DNA of 49,114 bases, taken from the NCBI GenBank assembly GCA_016215645.1, contig JACRIX010000077.1, forward strand, positions 1 to 49,114, written 5' to 3'. A model generated the notes under the pieces. The model was not told the origin of the DNA, did no database searches, and was given only the letters and a program-made list of their open reading frames with translations. The position numbers and the translations under genes are program-made. Positions 1-9,961 of this stretch are shown one piece after another. The stretch is from Rhodocyclales bacterium (GTDB lineage Bacteria; Pseudomonadota; Gammaproteobacteria; Burkholderiales; Rhodocyclaceae). Each line of letters starts with the position of its first letter. The stretch's first letter is position 1.

Positions 1-1
1 G

Positions 2-1303
2 CGCGGCAGCGCCGGCGACGATACCTTCCGCATGTACCAATTCACCGGCGCTGCGACCGTCGAGCGCATCGAAGGCAACGGCGGCAACGATCAGATTGCC
101 GGCACCGGCAGCAGCGATACGCTGGACTTCTCGGCCACCGATCTGGTCGGCATCGCCCAGATCGACGGCGGTGCCGGCAACGACGCCATCACCGGAAGCG
201 CGGGGGCCGACATCATTGTCGGAGGTACGGGCAGCGACAACCTCAACGGCGGCGCGGGTGACGACGTCTTCCTGCTCAGCGGCACGGACGCCGGCTACGA
301 CCGCTTCGAAGGTAGCGTCGGCGTCGATGTGCTGCGCGGATCGGCGGGCGACGACACTTTCCGCATGTACCAATTCACTGGTGCAGCGACCGTCGAGCGC
401 ATCGAGGGCAACGGCGGCAACGACCAGATCGCCGGCACTGGCAGCAGCGACACGCTGGACTTCTCGGCCACCGAGCTGGTCGGCATTGCCGAGATCGACG
501 GCGGTGCCGGCAACGACGCCATCACCGGCAGCGCCGGGGACGACATCATCGTCGGCGGCAGCGGCAGCGACAACCTTAACGGCGGCGCGGGTGACGACGT
601 CTTCGTGCTGGCCGGGACGGACGCCGGCTACGACCGTTTCGAGGGCGGTTCTGGGTACGACATCCTGCGCGGCAGCAGCGGCGACGACACCTTCCGCATG
701 TACCAATTCACCGGCACCGCCACGGTCGAGCGTATCGAAGGCAACGGCGGCAACGATCAGATTGCCGGCACCGGCAGCAGCGATACCCTGGACTTCTCGG
801 CTACCGAACTCGTGGGCATCGCCCAGATCGACGGTGGTGCCGGAAACGACGCCATCACCGGCAGCGTCGGGGCCGACATCATTGTCGGCGGCACGGGCAG
901 CGACAGGCTCAAGGGCGGGCCGGGCGGCGATTTATACCGATTCGGTCGGGGTGATGGTATCGATACGGTGGCCGAGAACGATGCCACGCCAGGCACCATG
1001 GATGCGGCCGAGTTCCTCGCCGGTATCGCCGCCGACCAGATCTGGATGCGCCATGTCGGCAACAACCTGGAGGCCAGCGTCATCGGCACTGCGGACAAGT
1101 TGATTGTCGAAAACTGGTATCTCGGCAGCCAGTATCACGTCGAGCAATTCCGCGCTGCGGATGGCCGGTTGTTGCTGGATAGCCAGGTCGAGAATCTGGT
1201 TCAGGCGATGGCAGCCTTCGCGCCGCCGGGTGCGGGTCAGACGATTCTGCCGCAGGCTTACCAGGATGCACTTGCCCCGGTTATCGCCGCCAACTGGCAG
1301 TAG
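2..1303 (+). CDS. RTX-type calcium-binding repeat protein, 3' part (5' end outside window)
   Basis: The reading frame is open at the left edge and continues the repeat pattern, so the true start lies upstream of the window. What is visible is 2.7 copies of a 111-residue unit that begins MYQFTG, contains an ERIEGNGGNDQIAGTGSSDTLDFSAT stretch interrupted by few changes, and then GGxGxDxI/L nonapeptides typical of RTX calcium-binding beta-rolls (for example GGAGNDAITGSAG and GGSGSDNLNGGAGDD). The last about 130 residues switch to a non-repeat tail with FGRGDGIDTV, a VIGTADKLIVENWYLGSQ-like segment and the end VIAANWQ; this resembles the C-terminal tail of large betaproteobacterial RTX proteins. 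Family knowledge: such proteins leave the cell through a type I secretion system that reads a C-terminal signal. No secretion genes are in the window. Function (adhesin, surface layer or enzyme) cannot be told from this fragment. Confidence 0.9.
   Translation, partial: RGSAGDDTFRMYQFTGAATVERIEGNGGNDQIAGTGSSDTLDFSATDLVGIAQIDGGAGNDAITGSAGADIIVGGTGSDNLNGGAGDDVFLLSGTDAGYDRFEGSVGVDVLRGSAGDDTFRMYQFTGAATVERIEGNGGNDQIAGTGSSDTLDFSATELVGIAEIDGGAGNDAITGSAGDDIIVGGSGSDNLNGGAGDDVFVLAGTDAGYDRFEGGSGYDILRGSSGDDTFRMYQFTGTATVERIEGNGGNDQIAGTGSSDTLDFSATELVGIAQIDGGAGNDAITGSVGADIIVGGTGSDRLKGGPGGDLYRFGRGDGIDTVAENDATPGTMDAAEFLAGIAADQIWMRHVGNNLEASVIGTADKLIVENWYLGSQYHVEQFRAADGRLLLDSQVENLVQAMAAFAPPGAGQTILPQAYQDALAPVIAANWQ
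32..930 (+). repeat. 333-bp in-frame tandem repeat within the RTX gene
   Basis: The sequence ATGTACCAATTCAC recurs at 32, 365 and 698, exactly 333 bp (111 codons) apart. Units are nearly identical at the DNA level over most of their length, with scattered third-position and a few replacement changes. The array extends left beyond the window and decays after about 900, where the C-terminal tail starts. Confidence 0.92.
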
Positions 1304-1310
1304 CACCCGA

Positions 1311-1350
1311 GGGCGCGGGACTGCCCGCCGATGTGGCGAGTACCGCGCCC
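1311..1350. other. GC-rich inverted repeat after the RTX gene
   Basis: GGGCGCGG at 1311-1318 pairs with CCGCGCCC at 1343-1350, with additional GCC/GGC pairing inside. It begins 8 bp after the RTX stop codon. There is no T-run, so it is a hairpin candidate rather than a clear intrinsic terminator. Confidence 0.4.
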
Positions 1351-1371
1351 CTGTCGGGCATCGGAGCCGAA

Positions 1372-1393
1372 AGTCGGCGCTGGCGCCACGGCG
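1372..1393 (+). repeat. 22-nt dispersed repeat, copy 1
   Basis: AGTCGGCGCTGG followed by CGCCACGGCG; 21 of 22 positions match the most frequent form. It lies in the gap between the RTX gene and the methyltransferase. Confidence 0.75.
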
Positions 1394-1450
1394 ATATCGA
1401 AGCAGAGGTTAAGATTCGTCCCCGATGAAACCTGCCGACAGGGACCGAAA

Positions 1451-2077
1451 ATGGACCAGCTGACCCGATGGAATACCCGTTACCGCGATGCCGGCGACGA
1501 CTACCTGTTCGGTACCGAGCCCAATCGCTTCCTGGCCCATCGCGCCGACCTGCTGCGCGACGGTCGCACGGCGCTGTGCGTGGCCGACGGCGAGGGGCGC
1601 AATTCGGTCTGGCTGGCGGAGCAGGGTCTGGAGGTGACGGCGGTCGAGATTTCCGCCGTCGCGGTGGAAAAGGCGCGTCGGCTGGCGGCTGGGCGCGGCG
1701 TCGAGATCGCCTTCGAGGTGGCCGACATGCTGGCGCCGGGCTGGCCGCCGCCGCCGATGCACAGGCTGTACGACTGGGTGATCGGCGTCTTCATCCAGTT
1801 CACCGGGGCGGAGGACCGGGCGCGGCAGTTCGCCGCGATGAAGCAACTCACCCGGCGCGGTGGCCGTGTCCTGCTCCAGGGCTATACGCCGAAGCAGCTC
1901 GACTACGGCACCGGCGGCCCCGGCGTGCTGGAAAACCTCTACACGCCGCAGATCCTGCGCGCGGCCTTCGACGACTGGGAGATCGAGGAGCTGGTCGAGT
2001 ACGAGGAGGATGTCAGCGAAGGGCGAGGCCACAGCGGTCGTTCGGCGCTGATCGGCATGGTGGCCCGCAAACCATGA
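1451..2077 (+). CDS. Class I SAM-dependent methyltransferase
   Basis: A 208-residue cytoplasmic protein with the Rossmann methyltransferase fold. The SAM-binding motif I is seen as ALCVADGEGRNSVWLAEQG near residues 38-56, followed by the acidic end of strand 2 (VTAVEIS). The N-terminus WNTRYRDAGDDYLFGTEPN is the usual opening of this uncharacterised family, some of whose members are called TehB- or thiopurine-methyltransferase-like. I chose ATG 1451 because the longer frame back to 1331 runs through a dispersed repeat and lacks family similarity; an imperfect ribosome site (AGGGAC) precedes it. The stop overlaps the next gene's start (ATGA), implying coupled translation with the YHS lipoprotein. 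The substrate is unknown. Confidence 0.85.
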   Translation: MDQLTRWNTRYRDAGDDYLFGTEPNRFLAHRADLLRDGRTALCVADGEGRNSVWLAEQGLEVTAVEISAVAVEKARRLAAGRGVEIAFEVADMLAPGWPPPPMHRLYDWVIGVFIQFTGAEDRARQFAAMKQLTRRGGRVLLQGYTPKQLDYGTGGPGVLENLYTPQILRAAFDDWEIEELVEYEEDVSEGRGHSGRSALIGMVARKP

Positions 2078-2835
2078 TGTCGCCCGATAGCCGCGCCGCG
2101 ACGGGCCCGAATGCTTGGCGGCTCGGCCTCTTCTGCGGCGCGCTGGTGCTCGCCCTGCTGCTGCAAGGCTGTGGCACGCCCTACGCGACGATGAGGAACT
2201 CGCAGGGCGAAGAGGTGATGCTGCTCGGCCACGACCCGGTGGCGTATTTCACCGTCGGCAAGCCGACCTACGGCGATCCGGCGATCAAGAGCACGCTGCC
2301 GGAGCGGACCTACTATTTCGCCAGCGCCGCCCACAAGCGTTTGTTCGATGCGGCGCCGGAAAAATACGAGCCGCAGTTCGGCGGCTTCTGTGCCTCGGGC
2401 GCGGCCTTCGCCCTGAAGCTGGGCAGCGATCCGACCGAGTTCGAGATCGTCGGCGGCAAGCTCTACATTTTTGGCGACGTCGTCGGCCACGAGGCCTGGA
2501 GCATCGCCCCGGCATGGAACATCCGCCACGGCGACGAGGTCTGGCCGGAGTCGCGCGCCGAGGGCTGGCGCTGGCAGAGCCTCAAACGTTACGCGAACAA
2601 GGTGGCGTGGTACAAGAACACGGCCGATGTCCGCCGCGACTGGGAGACGAGGTTTCCCGGTCGGCCACGGGCGGCCTACGATCCCGGTGGCATGATCAGC
2701 AACCTGTTCCTGAAGGGCCCGGGCTGGCGCGCCCGTGAAGGCTTCGGCCAGCCGGCGGTCGGCTTTGTCGGCGAAGATGCCTGTCCGCCGGCGTGCGCGG
2801 GAAAGCACTCGCCGCGTTTCGGCGAAAGCCGGTGA
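2074..2835 (+). CDS. YHS-domain lipoprotein
   Basis: A 253-residue protein with a lipoprotein signal: a hydrophobic stretch LFCGALVLALLLQG ending at Cys33, the likely lipidation site. A YHS-type domain follows (VMLLGHDPVAYFTVGKP, then FASAAHKRLFDAAPEKYEPQFGGFCA), a fold linked in other proteins to metal binding or sensing. The rest (HEAWSIAPAWNIRHGDEVWPES onward) has no domain I recognise. It starts inside the methyltransferase stop codon, so the two are probably one transcription unit. ATG 2077 directly after 2074 is an equally good start. Role unknown; outer-membrane or periplasmic location is inferred from the signal. Confidence 0.82.
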   Translation: MMSPDSRAATGPNAWRLGLFCGALVLALLLQGCGTPYATMRNSQGEEVMLLGHDPVAYFTVGKPTYGDPAIKSTLPERTYYFASAAHKRLFDAAPEKYEPQFGGFCASGAAFALKLGSDPTEFEIVGGKLYIFGDVVGHEAWSIAPAWNIRHGDEVWPESRAEGWRWQSLKRYANKVAWYKNTADVRRDWETRFPGRPRAAYDPGGMISNLFLKGPGWRAREGFGQPAVGFVGEDACPPACAGKHSPRFGESR

Positions 2836-2938
2836 GCTGCTTGACGCGCTGCCACACACGGCGAGCGCCGTAGCCTGCCGCTAGAATGGGGCGCCTGCGC
2901 TGGTGCCGTTGGCGCATGGCCACCAAGGGAGCCGCCTG

Positions 2939-4585
2939 ATGTTCGAACTCGGCAAATTGTTCTCGCACAAGCCCGACCACCCGATGAACTCGGTGGGTGC
3001 GGCGCGTGATCTGCTGAACGCGGTGGATGAGACCGCGCCCGTCGCGGCGCTGGGCGAGATTGCGACCTGGGCCAACTCGCTGGCCCTGACCGATGGCTTT
3101 GGCTGCGAAGATCGCTTCCTGATCGTCAGCGAAATCGAGGAAAGCGGCAACCGGGTGGCGCTGGAGGTATTCCAGGAGTACCTGCGGCACATCCACAAGC
3201 GCGACCAGGAACAACGCAAGATCTTCGAGGCTATCCACGGCTACTGGGCCGCGCTGGCCGAGGCCTACGAGCGTTGCATCATGGATCACGAAGCGGGCGA
3301 AGCCGGTGCCGGCAGCTTCGGCAAGCACCTTGGGCTGGCCATTGCCCGGGCGATCCGCGCCTGCGAGCATGCCGAGCGCATGCGGCAGTTGCGCTACATC
3401 GGTTCCGGCGCCGAGATGTGGCGTGCGCCGTATCGGCTGTTTGCCTATGCCGAAACGCTCGGCCTCGACGAGCAGCCCGTCGCCGTGCATGAGCGCGAGG
3501 TGCGCTCGACCATCCGTGCCGAGCTGCTGCGCATGGTCGGCATGAGCCTCGCGGCGCTGCACGAGATGCCGCCGGAGCAGGTGGAACTTGCCGGTCGCAT
3601 CCTTGAACGCTTTGCGATTTCGTTTTCCTGGTCAGCCGAACCGTTGCCGGAGTGCAATTTCGTGATCGACCTGGCGGGAACAGCGCCGGCCCGACAACGG
3701 GGCGATGACGACGCCCCGTCGCCGACGAAGCGCTACCTGGGCGGCGGTCCGGCCTTGTACAAGCTGGAGGAGATCGAGGCCCTGATCGCCAAGGATCTGC
3801 TGGCCGAGGAGGCACGCTTCGGCCCCGAGTTTACCCAGGCGCAAATCGTCAGTGTGATTCGTCACCTGATGCTCTATCTCGGCGTGGATCCGCCGAAACG
3901 TCGCTTTGAGCGGACCTCGGTGTCGAAGCCGGTGTCGATCACCTACGGCTTTGGCTCGGTAGCGCCACGGGTGGCGACCCTGGAAGCCGGATCGGGCGTG
4001 CAGATCGACGAGGAATTGAATGTCAAACAGCGCAAGAGTTCCGCCGTCGAGCTTGCGGCGGAGACCCCGGATGCGGAACCCGAGGTGTGGACCATGCGCG
4101 ACCAGAGCGAGTGGGGCATCGGCGTCGATATCCCCCAGGGTCTGGGCAGTTGGGCCGAGCCCGGCGTGCTCTGCGGCATCCGCGAGAACGAACAGTCGCC
4201 CTGGTGGGTCGGCATCATCCGGCGCGTCGACGCCCCGGAGTTCGGTCGCCCCCATTGCGGCCTGTGGATCATGTCGAAGAAGCCGATCGCCACCCATCTG
4301 CGCGTGATCGGCAACGAGACCCACCAGGCGGAGAACTGGGAGACATCGAGCGGCGGCTTTCGTTACAACTACATGCGCGCCCTGCTGCTACCCGACACGG
4401 TCAAGGCGCACGATCGCCCGGTGATGCTGATCGAACGGCAACCGATCTGGATTGGCGAACTCTGCGAAATCATGGCCGGCGAGCATCCGCGCCACATTCG
4501 CCTGATGGAATTGATCGAGGAAGGCAGCGACTACATGCGCATCGGCTTTTCCTGGATGCCGATGGGGCCTGCCAGGGGTGCCTAA
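2939..4585 (+). CDS. Conserved protein of unknown function (helical N-terminus, beta-rich C-terminus)
   Basis: A 548-residue soluble protein with no signal peptide or membrane segment. ATG 2939 (MFELGKLFSHKPDHPM) is preceded at good spacing by AAGGGA (2925-2930). The N-terminal 250 residues look helical and rich in charged residues (VFQEYLRHIHKRDQEQRK, AIARAIRACEHAERMRQLR). The C-terminal part contains strands such as WWVGIIRRVDAPEFGRPHCG that recall PilZ-like c-di-GMP-binding domains, but I see no clean RxxxR...(D/N)xSxxG signature, so c-di-GMP binding is only a guess. Similar proteins occur in Rhodocyclales without an assigned function. The stop overlaps the convergent prmB by 4 bp. Confidence 0.75.
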   Translation: MFELGKLFSHKPDHPMNSVGAARDLLNAVDETAPVAALGEIATWANSLALTDGFGCEDRFLIVSEIEESGNRVALEVFQEYLRHIHKRDQEQRKIFEAIHGYWAALAEAYERCIMDHEAGEAGAGSFGKHLGLAIARAIRACEHAERMRQLRYIGSGAEMWRAPYRLFAYAETLGLDEQPVAVHEREVRSTIRAELLRMVGMSLAALHEMPPEQVELAGRILERFAISFSWSAEPLPECNFVIDLAGTAPARQRGDDDAPSPTKRYLGGGPALYKLEEIEALIAKDLLAEEARFGPEFTQAQIVSVIRHLMLYLGVDPPKRRFERTSVSKPVSITYGFGSVAPRVATLEAGSGVQIDEELNVKQRKSSAVELAAETPDAEPEVWTMRDQSEWGIGVDIPQGLGSWAEPGVLCGIRENEQSPWWVGIIRRVDAPEFGRPHCGLWIMSKKPIATHLRVIGNETHQAENWETSSGGFRYNYMRALLLPDTVKAHDRPVMLIERQPIWIGELCEIMAGEHPRHIRLMELIEEGSDYMRIGFSWMPMGPARGA

Positions 4586-5478
4586 GCGGGAAAGTCCTCG
4601 CGCGTCAGCACGAAGACCTTGCCTTCCGCATTGGCCGTGTCGAGCCAGACTGCGGGCAGGTCGGGAAAGGCCTCGGTGACGAGGTCCTGGTTGTGCCCGA
4701 CCTCGATGGCAATCACGCCGCCGGGTTTCAGGTGCTTGTGCGCCTGCGCCAGGATGCGACGCACCACGTCGAGCCCGTCCGCGCCGGCGGCCAGGGCCAG
4801 CGCCGGTTCGTGGCGATATTCGATGGGCAGGGCATCCATCGCCTCCGCCGTGACGTAGGGCGGGTTGCAGATGATCAATTCGTAGCGACGCCCCCTGGCC
4901 TTGGCGAAGAGGTCGGACTCGATGGCGCGCACGCGATTTTCGAGGCCGTAGGCGGCGATGTTGTGCCGGGCGACATCGAGCGCCTGCGCCGAGATGTCGA
5001 TCGCATCGACGATGGCGTTGGGGAAGGCGTGGGCCATGACGATGGCCAGGCAACCGGAGCCGGTACACAGGTCGAGTGCCGACACGACCGCCTCGGGCGC
5101 TTCGATCCAGGGGGCGAAGCCGTCTTCGAGCAGTTCGGCAAAATACGAGCGCGGCACGATCACGCGCGGGTCGACGTGGAAGCGGAAATCGCCCAGCCAG
5201 GCCTCGTTCAGCAGGTAGGCGGCGGGCAGGCGATGCACCACGCGCTGCTGCAGCCGCTCCAGCAGGGTCTGGCGCTCGGAGCTGGTGAGGCGTGCGTCGA
5301 GGAAGGGCTCCAGCGTATCGCGCGGCAGGTGCAGGGTGGCGAGCACGATCCAGACCGCTTCGTCCCAGGCATTGTCGGTACCGTGCCCGTAATGCAGGCC
5401 GGCCTCGTCGAAGCGACTGACGGCCCAGCGCAGCCAGTCGCGAATAGTGACGAGTTCGTCCGTAGCGCCGTGGATCAT
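4582..5478 (-). CDS. prmB: Ribosomal protein uL3 N5-glutamine methyltransferase PrmB
   Basis: PrmB methylates a glutamine of ribosomal protein L3 using SAM. The 298-residue length fits the family. The SAM site is [10 protein letters not shown] (about 136-145) and the catalytic NPPY motif is at 205-208 ([16 protein letters not shown]), which distinguishes the PrmB/HemK group; the [18 protein letters not shown] tail is also typical. Start ATG 5478 overlaps the dapE stop as ATGA, so it is the last gene of the dapC-dapD-pilU-dapE-prmB run. A longer frame upstream exists but would lie inside dapE. HemK/PrmC is the alternative, but the N-terminal domain and gene context favour PrmB. Confidence 0.93.
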   Translation of the reverse strand: MIHGATDELVTIRDWLRWAVSRFDEAGLHYGHGTDNAWDEAVWIVLATLHLPRDTLEPFLDARLTSSERQTLLERLQQRVVHRLPAAYLLNEAWLGDFRFHVDPRVIVPRSYFAELLEDGFAPWIEAPEAVVSALDLCTGSGCLAIVMAHAFPNAIVDAIDISAQALDVARHNIAAYGLENRVRAIESDLFAKARGRRYELIICNPPYVTAEAMDALPIEYRHEPALALAAGADGLDVVRRILAQAHKHLKPGGVIAIEVGHNQDLVTEAFPDLPAVWLDTANAEGKVFVLTREDFPA

Positions 5479-6641
5479 GTTGACAACAGTTTCTCGAAAG
5501 TCAGTTCGTAGATTTTCGCCAGCGGTTCGAGGTCGGCGACGGTAATGCATTCGTCGAGCTTGTGGATGCTGGCGTTGACCGGGCCGAATTCCACCAGTTG
5601 CGGGCAGATGTCGGCGATGAAGCGGCCGTCCGAGGTGCCGCCGGTGGTGGAAAGTTGTGCGGCGACGCCAATGGTGGCGGCGACGGCGGCGGTGAGCGCC
5701 GCGCAGAGTTCGCCGCGCGGCGTCAGGAAGGGTTTGGCGCCCAGGGTCCAGGCGATGTCGTAGTCGAGACCGTGGCGGTCGAGCAGTTGATGCACGCGGT
5801 TCTGCAAACCATCGACGGTGCTGGCCGTGGAAAAGCGGAAATTGAAGTCAATGACGAAGCTGCCGGGCACGACGTTGCCGGCGCCGGTGCCGGCATGGGC
5901 GTTGGAAATCTGGAAGCTGGTCGGCGGGAAGTACTCGTTGCCGGCGTCCCAGGTCGTGGCGGCCAGTTCGGCCAGCGCCGGGGCCGCCAGATGCACCGGG
6001 TTCCTCACCTGCTCCGGATAGGCGACGTGGCCCTGCACGCCCTGCACCGTCAGCCTGGCCGAGAGCGAACCGCGGCGGCCGTTCTTCATCGTGTCGCCGA
6101 GTTGCTTGACGCAGGTGGGCTCGCCGACGATGCAGAAATCGATGGTTTCGCCGCGCGCCTTGAGTGCCTCGACCACGCGCACCGTGCCGTCGATGGCATC
6201 GCCTTCCTCGTCGGAGGTCAGCAGCAGGGCCAGAGAGTTATGCGCAGCGGTATCCCCTTGTGGGACGGCGCTGGCCGCATTTTCCAACTCGCGGCGATTC
6301 AGCAGATTCTCGATCGCCGCGACGCAGGCGGCGATCGAGGATTTCATGTCGGCGGCGCCGCGGCCATAGAGGAAACCGTCGCGGATCGTCGGTTCGAAAG
6401 GCGGCGATGCCCATTTCTCCAGCGGGCCGGTGGGCACCACATCGGTGTGGCCGGCGAAGCAGATCAGCCGGCCTTTGCTGCCGCGCCGCGCCCAGAGGTT
6501 GGACACGCCACCGGCATCGAAGCGCTCGATGCTGAAGCCCAGCGGAACCAGCCAGGAGGCGATCAGGTCCAGGCAACCGGCATCGTCGGGGGTGACCGAG
6601 GGCCGCGCAATCAGCGCCTGGACTTTGTCGAGAACGGTCAT
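5475..6641 (-). CDS. dapE: Succinyl-diaminopimelate desuccinylase DapE
   Basis: DapE hydrolyses N-succinyl-LL-diaminopimelate to LL-diaminopimelate and succinate, in the lysine and peptidoglycan pathway. The dinuclear zinc enzyme's residues are visible: His65 and Asp67 in [12 protein letters not shown], Asp98 in [10 protein letters not shown], the catalytic Glu145-Glu146 in [12 protein letters not shown], and the GTSDGRF and IHKLDECI motifs near the end. At 388 residues it is slightly longer than usual, owing to an insertion around [19 protein letters not shown] before the TSDEEG motif. ATG 6641 overlaps the pilU stop as ATGA; the longer frame upstream lies inside pilU and is a shadow. Confidence 0.95.
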   Translation of the reverse strand: MTVLDKVQALIARPSVTPDDAGCLDLIASWLVPLGFSIERFDAGGVSNLWARRGSKGRLICFAGHTDVVPTGPLEKWASPPFEPTIRDGFLYGRGAADMKSSIAACVAAIENLLNRRELENAASAVPQGDTAAHNSLALLLTSDEEGDAIDGTVRVVEALKARGETIDFCIVGEPTCVKQLGDTMKNGRRGSLSARLTVQGVQGHVAYPEQVRNPVHLAAPALAELAATTWDAGNEYFPPTSFQISNAHAGTGAGNVVPGSFVIDFNFRFSTASTVDGLQNRVHQLLDRHGLDYDIAWTLGAKPFLTPRGELCAALTAAVAATIGVAAQLSTTGGTSDGRFIADICPQLVEFGPVNASIHKLDECITVADLEPLAKIYELTFEKLLST

Positions 6642-7801
6642 TCGGATGGCATGTCCAGCTTGAAGTCGCTGAAGGAGCCCGGTGCCACCGACTTGGTCAT
6701 GTCCTGCGCCGCCGGCTTGTCGCCACTGGCAGCGGCCGGCGCGGCAGCGTTGTTGATCACTTGTTGCAGGTTGTTCGCCGAGTCGGCGTTGCTCAGCGCT
6801 TCTTCCAGCGTGATGATGCCTGAGGCATAGAGCTGGTAGAGGCACTGCTCGAAGGTCTGGCTGCCCGGCACCATGGATTTTTCCATCGCGTCCTTGATTT
6901 CGCCGAGTTCGCCCTTTTCGATCAGTTCGGCGATGTAGCGCGAATTGAGCAGCACTTCCACGGCCGGGGCGCGACCGCCGTCGGGCTTCTTCACCAGGCG
7001 CTGCGAGATCACGCACTTCAGTGTCACGCCGAGGTCGGCGAGCAGCGACGGGCGGTTTTCCAGCGGATAGAAGCTGATGATGCGGCTCATCGCGTGGTAG
7101 CTGTTGTTGGCGTGCAGCGTCGCGATGCACAGGTGGCCGGACTGGGCATAGGCGATGGACTGGCTCATGGTGTCCTTGTCGCGGATCTCGCCGATGAAGA
7201 TCACGTCCGGCGCCTGGCGCAGGGCGTTTTTCAAGGCGATGTGGAAGGCCTTGGTGTCGGAGCCGACCTCGCGCTGGTTCACAATCGACTTCTTGTTCTG
7301 GAAGATGAATTCGACCGGGTCTTCGAGCGTCAGGATGTGGCCCGCCTTGCGCGCATTGCGGTAGTCGAGCATCGAGGTCAGCGTGGTCGACTTGCCCGAG
7401 CCGGTGGCGCCGACCATCAGGATCAGGCCGCGCTTTTCCATGATCACTTCGGTCAATACGTTCGGCAGGTGCAGGGTCTCGAAGGCCGGGATGTCGACCG
7501 GGATGTAGCGCACCACCATGGCCGGCGAGCCCTTCTGGCGGAAGCAGGAAAGGCGGAAATTGCCGGTACCGGGCATGTTGTAGGCGCCGTTGAATTCCAG
7601 TTCCTCGAGGAATTCGTTCATCTGCTTTTCGGTCAGGACTTCACCGAACAGCCCCATGATGGTCGCCGAGTCCATGATGGTCTGGTTGACCGGCACGGCA
7701 TTGCCGTTGAGTTTGATGTTGATCGGCGAGCCGACAGAGACAAAAAGGTCGGAAGCCTTCTTGTCCGCCATCAACTGGAACAGTCGCTGCATCGTACCCA
7801 T
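6638..7801 (-). CDS. pilU: Type IV pilus retraction-type ATPase PilU
   Basis: A hexameric ATPase of the PilT/PilU family that helps retract type IV pili (twitching). Walker [10 protein letters not shown] is at 131-139, followed by the Asp box (LEDPVEFIF), Walker B ([10 protein letters not shown]) and His box ([15 protein letters not shown]). The C-terminal tail ending [11 protein letters not shown] matches PilU rather than PilT, which lacks such an extension. The start ATG 7801 has a near-perfect ribosome site (AAAGGAGG, minus-strand 7814-7807). Its place between dapD and dapE is a common betaproteobacterial arrangement. No pilT or other pilus genes are in the window. Confidence 0.93.
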   Translation of the reverse strand: MGTMQRLFQLMADKKASDLFVSVGSPINIKLNGNAVPVNQTIMDSATIMGLFGEVLTEKQMNEFLEELEFNGAYNMPGTGNFRLSCFRQKGSPAMVVRYIPVDIPAFETLHLPNVLTEVIMEKRGLILMVGATGSGKSTTLTSMLDYRNARKAGHILTLEDPVEFIFQNKKSIVNQREVGSDTKAFHIALKNALRQAPDVIFIGEIRDKDTMSQSIAYAQSGHLCIATLHANNSYHAMSRIISFYPLENRPSLLADLGVTLKCVISQRLVKKPDGGRAPAVEVLLNSRYIAELIEKGELGEIKDAMEKSMVPGSQTFEQCLYQLYASGIITLEEALSNADSANNLQQVINNAAAPAAASGDKPAAQDMTKSVAPGSFSDFKLDMPSE

Positions 7802-7828
7802 GGTGTCCTCCTTTGCGGCGTGTGACTG

Positions 7829-8647
7829 TTAATCGCGAAGCAGATCGTTGATGCTGGTCTTGGAACGCGTCTGCGCATCCACCTTCTTGACGATGATGGC
7901 GCAGTTGAGGCTGTAGCTGCCGTCCTTGGAGGGCAAACTGCCGCTGACCACTACCGAACCTTCCGGCACGCGGCCATAGATGACCTCGCCGGTGGCGCGA
8001 TCGAAGATCTTGGTGCTCTGGCCGATGAACACGCCCATCGAGATCACGCAGTTGTCTTCGACGATGACACCCTCGACCACCTCCGAGCGGGCGCCGACAA
8101 AACAGTTGTCACCGATGATGGTCGGGTTGGCCTGCAGCGGTTCGAGCACGCCGCCGATGCCGACACCGCCGGAGAGATGGACGTGTTTGCCGATCTGGGC
8201 GCAGGAGCCGACCGTGGACCAGCCGTCGACCATGGTGCCCTCGCCGACATAGGCGCCGATATTGACGAAGCTGGGCATCAGCACCACGTTCTTGCCGATG
8301 AAGCTGCCGCGCCGGGCGATGGCGCCGGGCACGACACGAAAGCCGCCGTTGGCGAAATCGTGGGCCGCGTAGTGGCTGAACTTGTTCGGTACCTTGTCGT
8401 AATAGCGCATCGGGCCGGCCTCGGTTACCGCATTGTCTTCGAGGCGAAAGGACAGCAGTACGGCCTTCTTGATCCACTGGTGGGTGACCCACACACCGTC
8501 GATTTTTTCGGCGACGCGCATGGCGCCGCTGTCGAGTTCGCCGAGGACGTGGTTGACCGCGTCACCGATGCGCGCCGGTGCGGCGCCGGGACTGAGGTTG
8601 GCGCGGTCTTCCCACGCCTGTTCGATGATTTGCTGGAGTTCGGACAT
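7829..8647 (-). CDS. dapD: Tetrahydrodipicolinate N-succinyltransferase DapD
   Basis: DapD transfers succinyl from succinyl-CoA to tetrahydrodipicolinate, the committing step of the succinylase branch of lysine biosynthesis. The 272-residue protein shows the left-handed beta-helix hexapeptide repeats ([39 protein letters not shown]) and the family segment [26 protein letters not shown] start it at [13 protein letters not shown] (ATG 8647), the usual family N-terminus; the frame is open further up but that would run into dapC. It sits 11 bp after dapC and 27 bp before pilU, so co-transcription is likely. Confidence 0.95.
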   Translation of the reverse strand: MSELQQIIEQAWEDRANLSPGAAPARIGDAVNHVLGELDSGAMRVAEKIDGVWVTHQWIKKAVLLSFRLEDNAVTEAGPMRYYDKVPNKFSHYAAHDFANGGFRVVPGAIARRGSFIGKNVVLMPSFVNIGAYVGEGTMVDGWSTVGSCAQIGKHVHLSGGVGIGGVLEPLQANPTIIGDNCFVGARSEVVEGVIVEDNCVISMGVFIGQSTKIFDRATGEVIYGRVPEGSVVVSGSLPSKDGSYSLNCAIIVKKVDAQTRSKTSINDLLRD

Positions 8648-8658
8648 GATGATGGCCT

Positions 8659-9852
8659 TCAGAGGGATTGACAGAAATCGTTGATGCGTTCGGCGGCGTT
8701 GCGGCATTCTTGGTGGCCGGCGACCAGCGCGATGCGGATGAAGCCCGCGCCGGGATTGATGCCCGCATTTTCGCGCGCCAGGTAGCTGCCGGGCAGGACC
8801 ACGACGTTTTTTTGCCGCAGCAGCTCACGGGCGAAGTCGGTATCGGCGATCGGCGTCTTCGCCCAAAGATAGAAACCGGCATCCGGGAGTCGACAGTCGA
8901 GGTGGCGCGCGATCAGCGGCGTCACTTCGTGAAACTTTTCGGCATACATGCGGCGGTTGTCGCGCACGTGGGCTTCGTCATTCCAGGCAGCGATGCTGGC
9001 GGCTTGCACCGCCGGGTTCATGGCGCTGCCGTGGTAGGTGCGGTAGAGCAGGAAGTTCTTCAGGATGGCGGCATCGCCGGCAACGAATCCGGAGCGCAGG
9101 CCGGGCACGTTGGAGCGCTTGGAGAGGCTGGAGAACATCACCAGGTTGCGGTAGTCGCTGCGGCCCAGTTGTGCGGCGGCGGACAGGCCGCCCAGAGGCG
9201 GCTGATTCTCGTCGAAGTAGATTTCGGAATAGCACTCGTCGGAGGCGATGACGAAGCCGTGGCGGTCCGACAGTTCGAACAGTTCCTTCCATGCGGCGAG
9301 GTCCATCACCTTGCCGGTCGGGTTGCCCGGCGAACAGACGTAGACCAGTTGCACCTCGCGCCAGGTGGCCTCCGGCAGGGAGGCCCAGTCCATGGCGAAG
9401 TCGTCGTGTGGCAGGGTATTGAGGTAGATCGGCCGGGCACCGGCGAGCAGGGCGGCGCCTTCATAGATCTGGTAGAAGGGATTGGGGCAGACCACCCTGG
9501 GGGCAGCCCGGCGGCGGTCGATCACCGTCTGGGCGAAGGCGAACAAGGCCTCACGCGAGCCATTGACCGGGATCACCTGGCTTGCGGCATCGGGGGCCGG
9601 CACGCCGTAGCGACGGCCGATCCAGCCGGCGATGGCCTGGCGCAGGGCGTCGGTGCCCTGGGTGGTCGGGTAGTTCGCCAGCCCGCCGAGCGCGTCGGCC
9701 AGCGCCTTCATGATGAAGGGCGGCGTTTGGTGCTGGGGTTCGCCGATCGAGAGCTTGATTTCGCCGAGAGTCGGCGCTGGCGCGACGCCGGCAAACAACT
9801 GGCGCAGCTTTTCAAAGGGGTAGGGCTGCAGGAGCGACAGGTCGGAATTCAC
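8659..9852 (-). CDS. dapC: Succinyldiaminopimelate transaminase DapC
   Basis: A PLP-dependent fold-type I aminotransferase that makes N-succinyl-LL-diaminopimelate between DapD and DapE. Visible features: the N-terminal [15 protein letters not shown], the NPxG-type segment CSPGNPTGK (about 173-181), Asp205 of [11 protein letters not shown] for the pyridine nitrogen, and the Schiff-base Lys245 in [16 protein letters not shown]. The length (397 aa) is normal. Codons 22-29 (VAPAPTLG) coincide with copy 2 of the dispersed repeat at 9769-9790. It is the first gene of the minus-strand dap run, with a promoter -10 match at 9888-9883. Confidence 0.93.
   Translation of the reverse strand: MNSDLSLLQPYPFEKLRQLFAGVAPAPTLGEIKLSIGEPQHQTPPFIMKALADALGGLANYPTTQGTDALRQAIAGWIGRRYGVPAPDAASQVIPVNGSREALFAFAQTVIDRRRAAPRVVCPNPFYQIYEGAALLAGARPIYLNTLPHDDFAMDWASLPEATWREVQLVYVCSPGNPTGKVMDLAAWKELFELSDRHGFVIASDECYSEIYFDENQPPLGGLSAAAQLGRSDYRNLVMFSSLSKRSNVPGLRSGFVAGDAAILKNFLLYRTYHGSAMNPAVQAASIAAWNDEAHVRDNRRMYAEKFHEVTPLIARHLDCRLPDAGFYLWAKTPIADTDFARELLRQKNVVVLPGSYLARENAGINPGAGFIRIALVAGHQECRNAAERINDFCQSL
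9769..9790 (+). repeat. 22-nt dispersed repeat, copy 2
   Basis: AGTCGGCGCTGG core followed by CGCGACGCCG; 19 of 22 match the common form. It is inside dapC, read on the coding strand as Ala-Pro-Ala-Pro-Thr. Confidence 0.5.
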
Positions 9853-9882
9853 GAAGGTAGGTCAGCAGGACAGCGAGCCGGC

Positions 9883-9888
9883 ATTATA
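9883..9888 (-). promoter_or_regulatory. Putative sigma-70 -10 box for the dapC operon
   Basis: TATAAT on the minus strand, 31 bp before the dapC ATG. The corresponding -35 region has no good TTGACA match at 16-18 bp, so the assignment rests on the -10 box and position alone. Confidence 0.45.
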
Positions 9889-9961
9889 CGAGGGCTGCAT
9901 CTCGTCGATTGCCGCCGATTTCCGGTAAATTCCGCTCTCTCCGACTCCAGAGGAAACCGGC

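Noticed and set aside
32-930. Regular repeats as a CRISPR array
   Set aside because: The unit is 333 bp, in frame and protein-coding (RTX), with no short repeat/spacer pattern.
1331-1450. Upstream extension of the methyltransferase frame
   Set aside because: Passes through repeat copy 1 and has no similarity to the family; ATG 1451 fits better.
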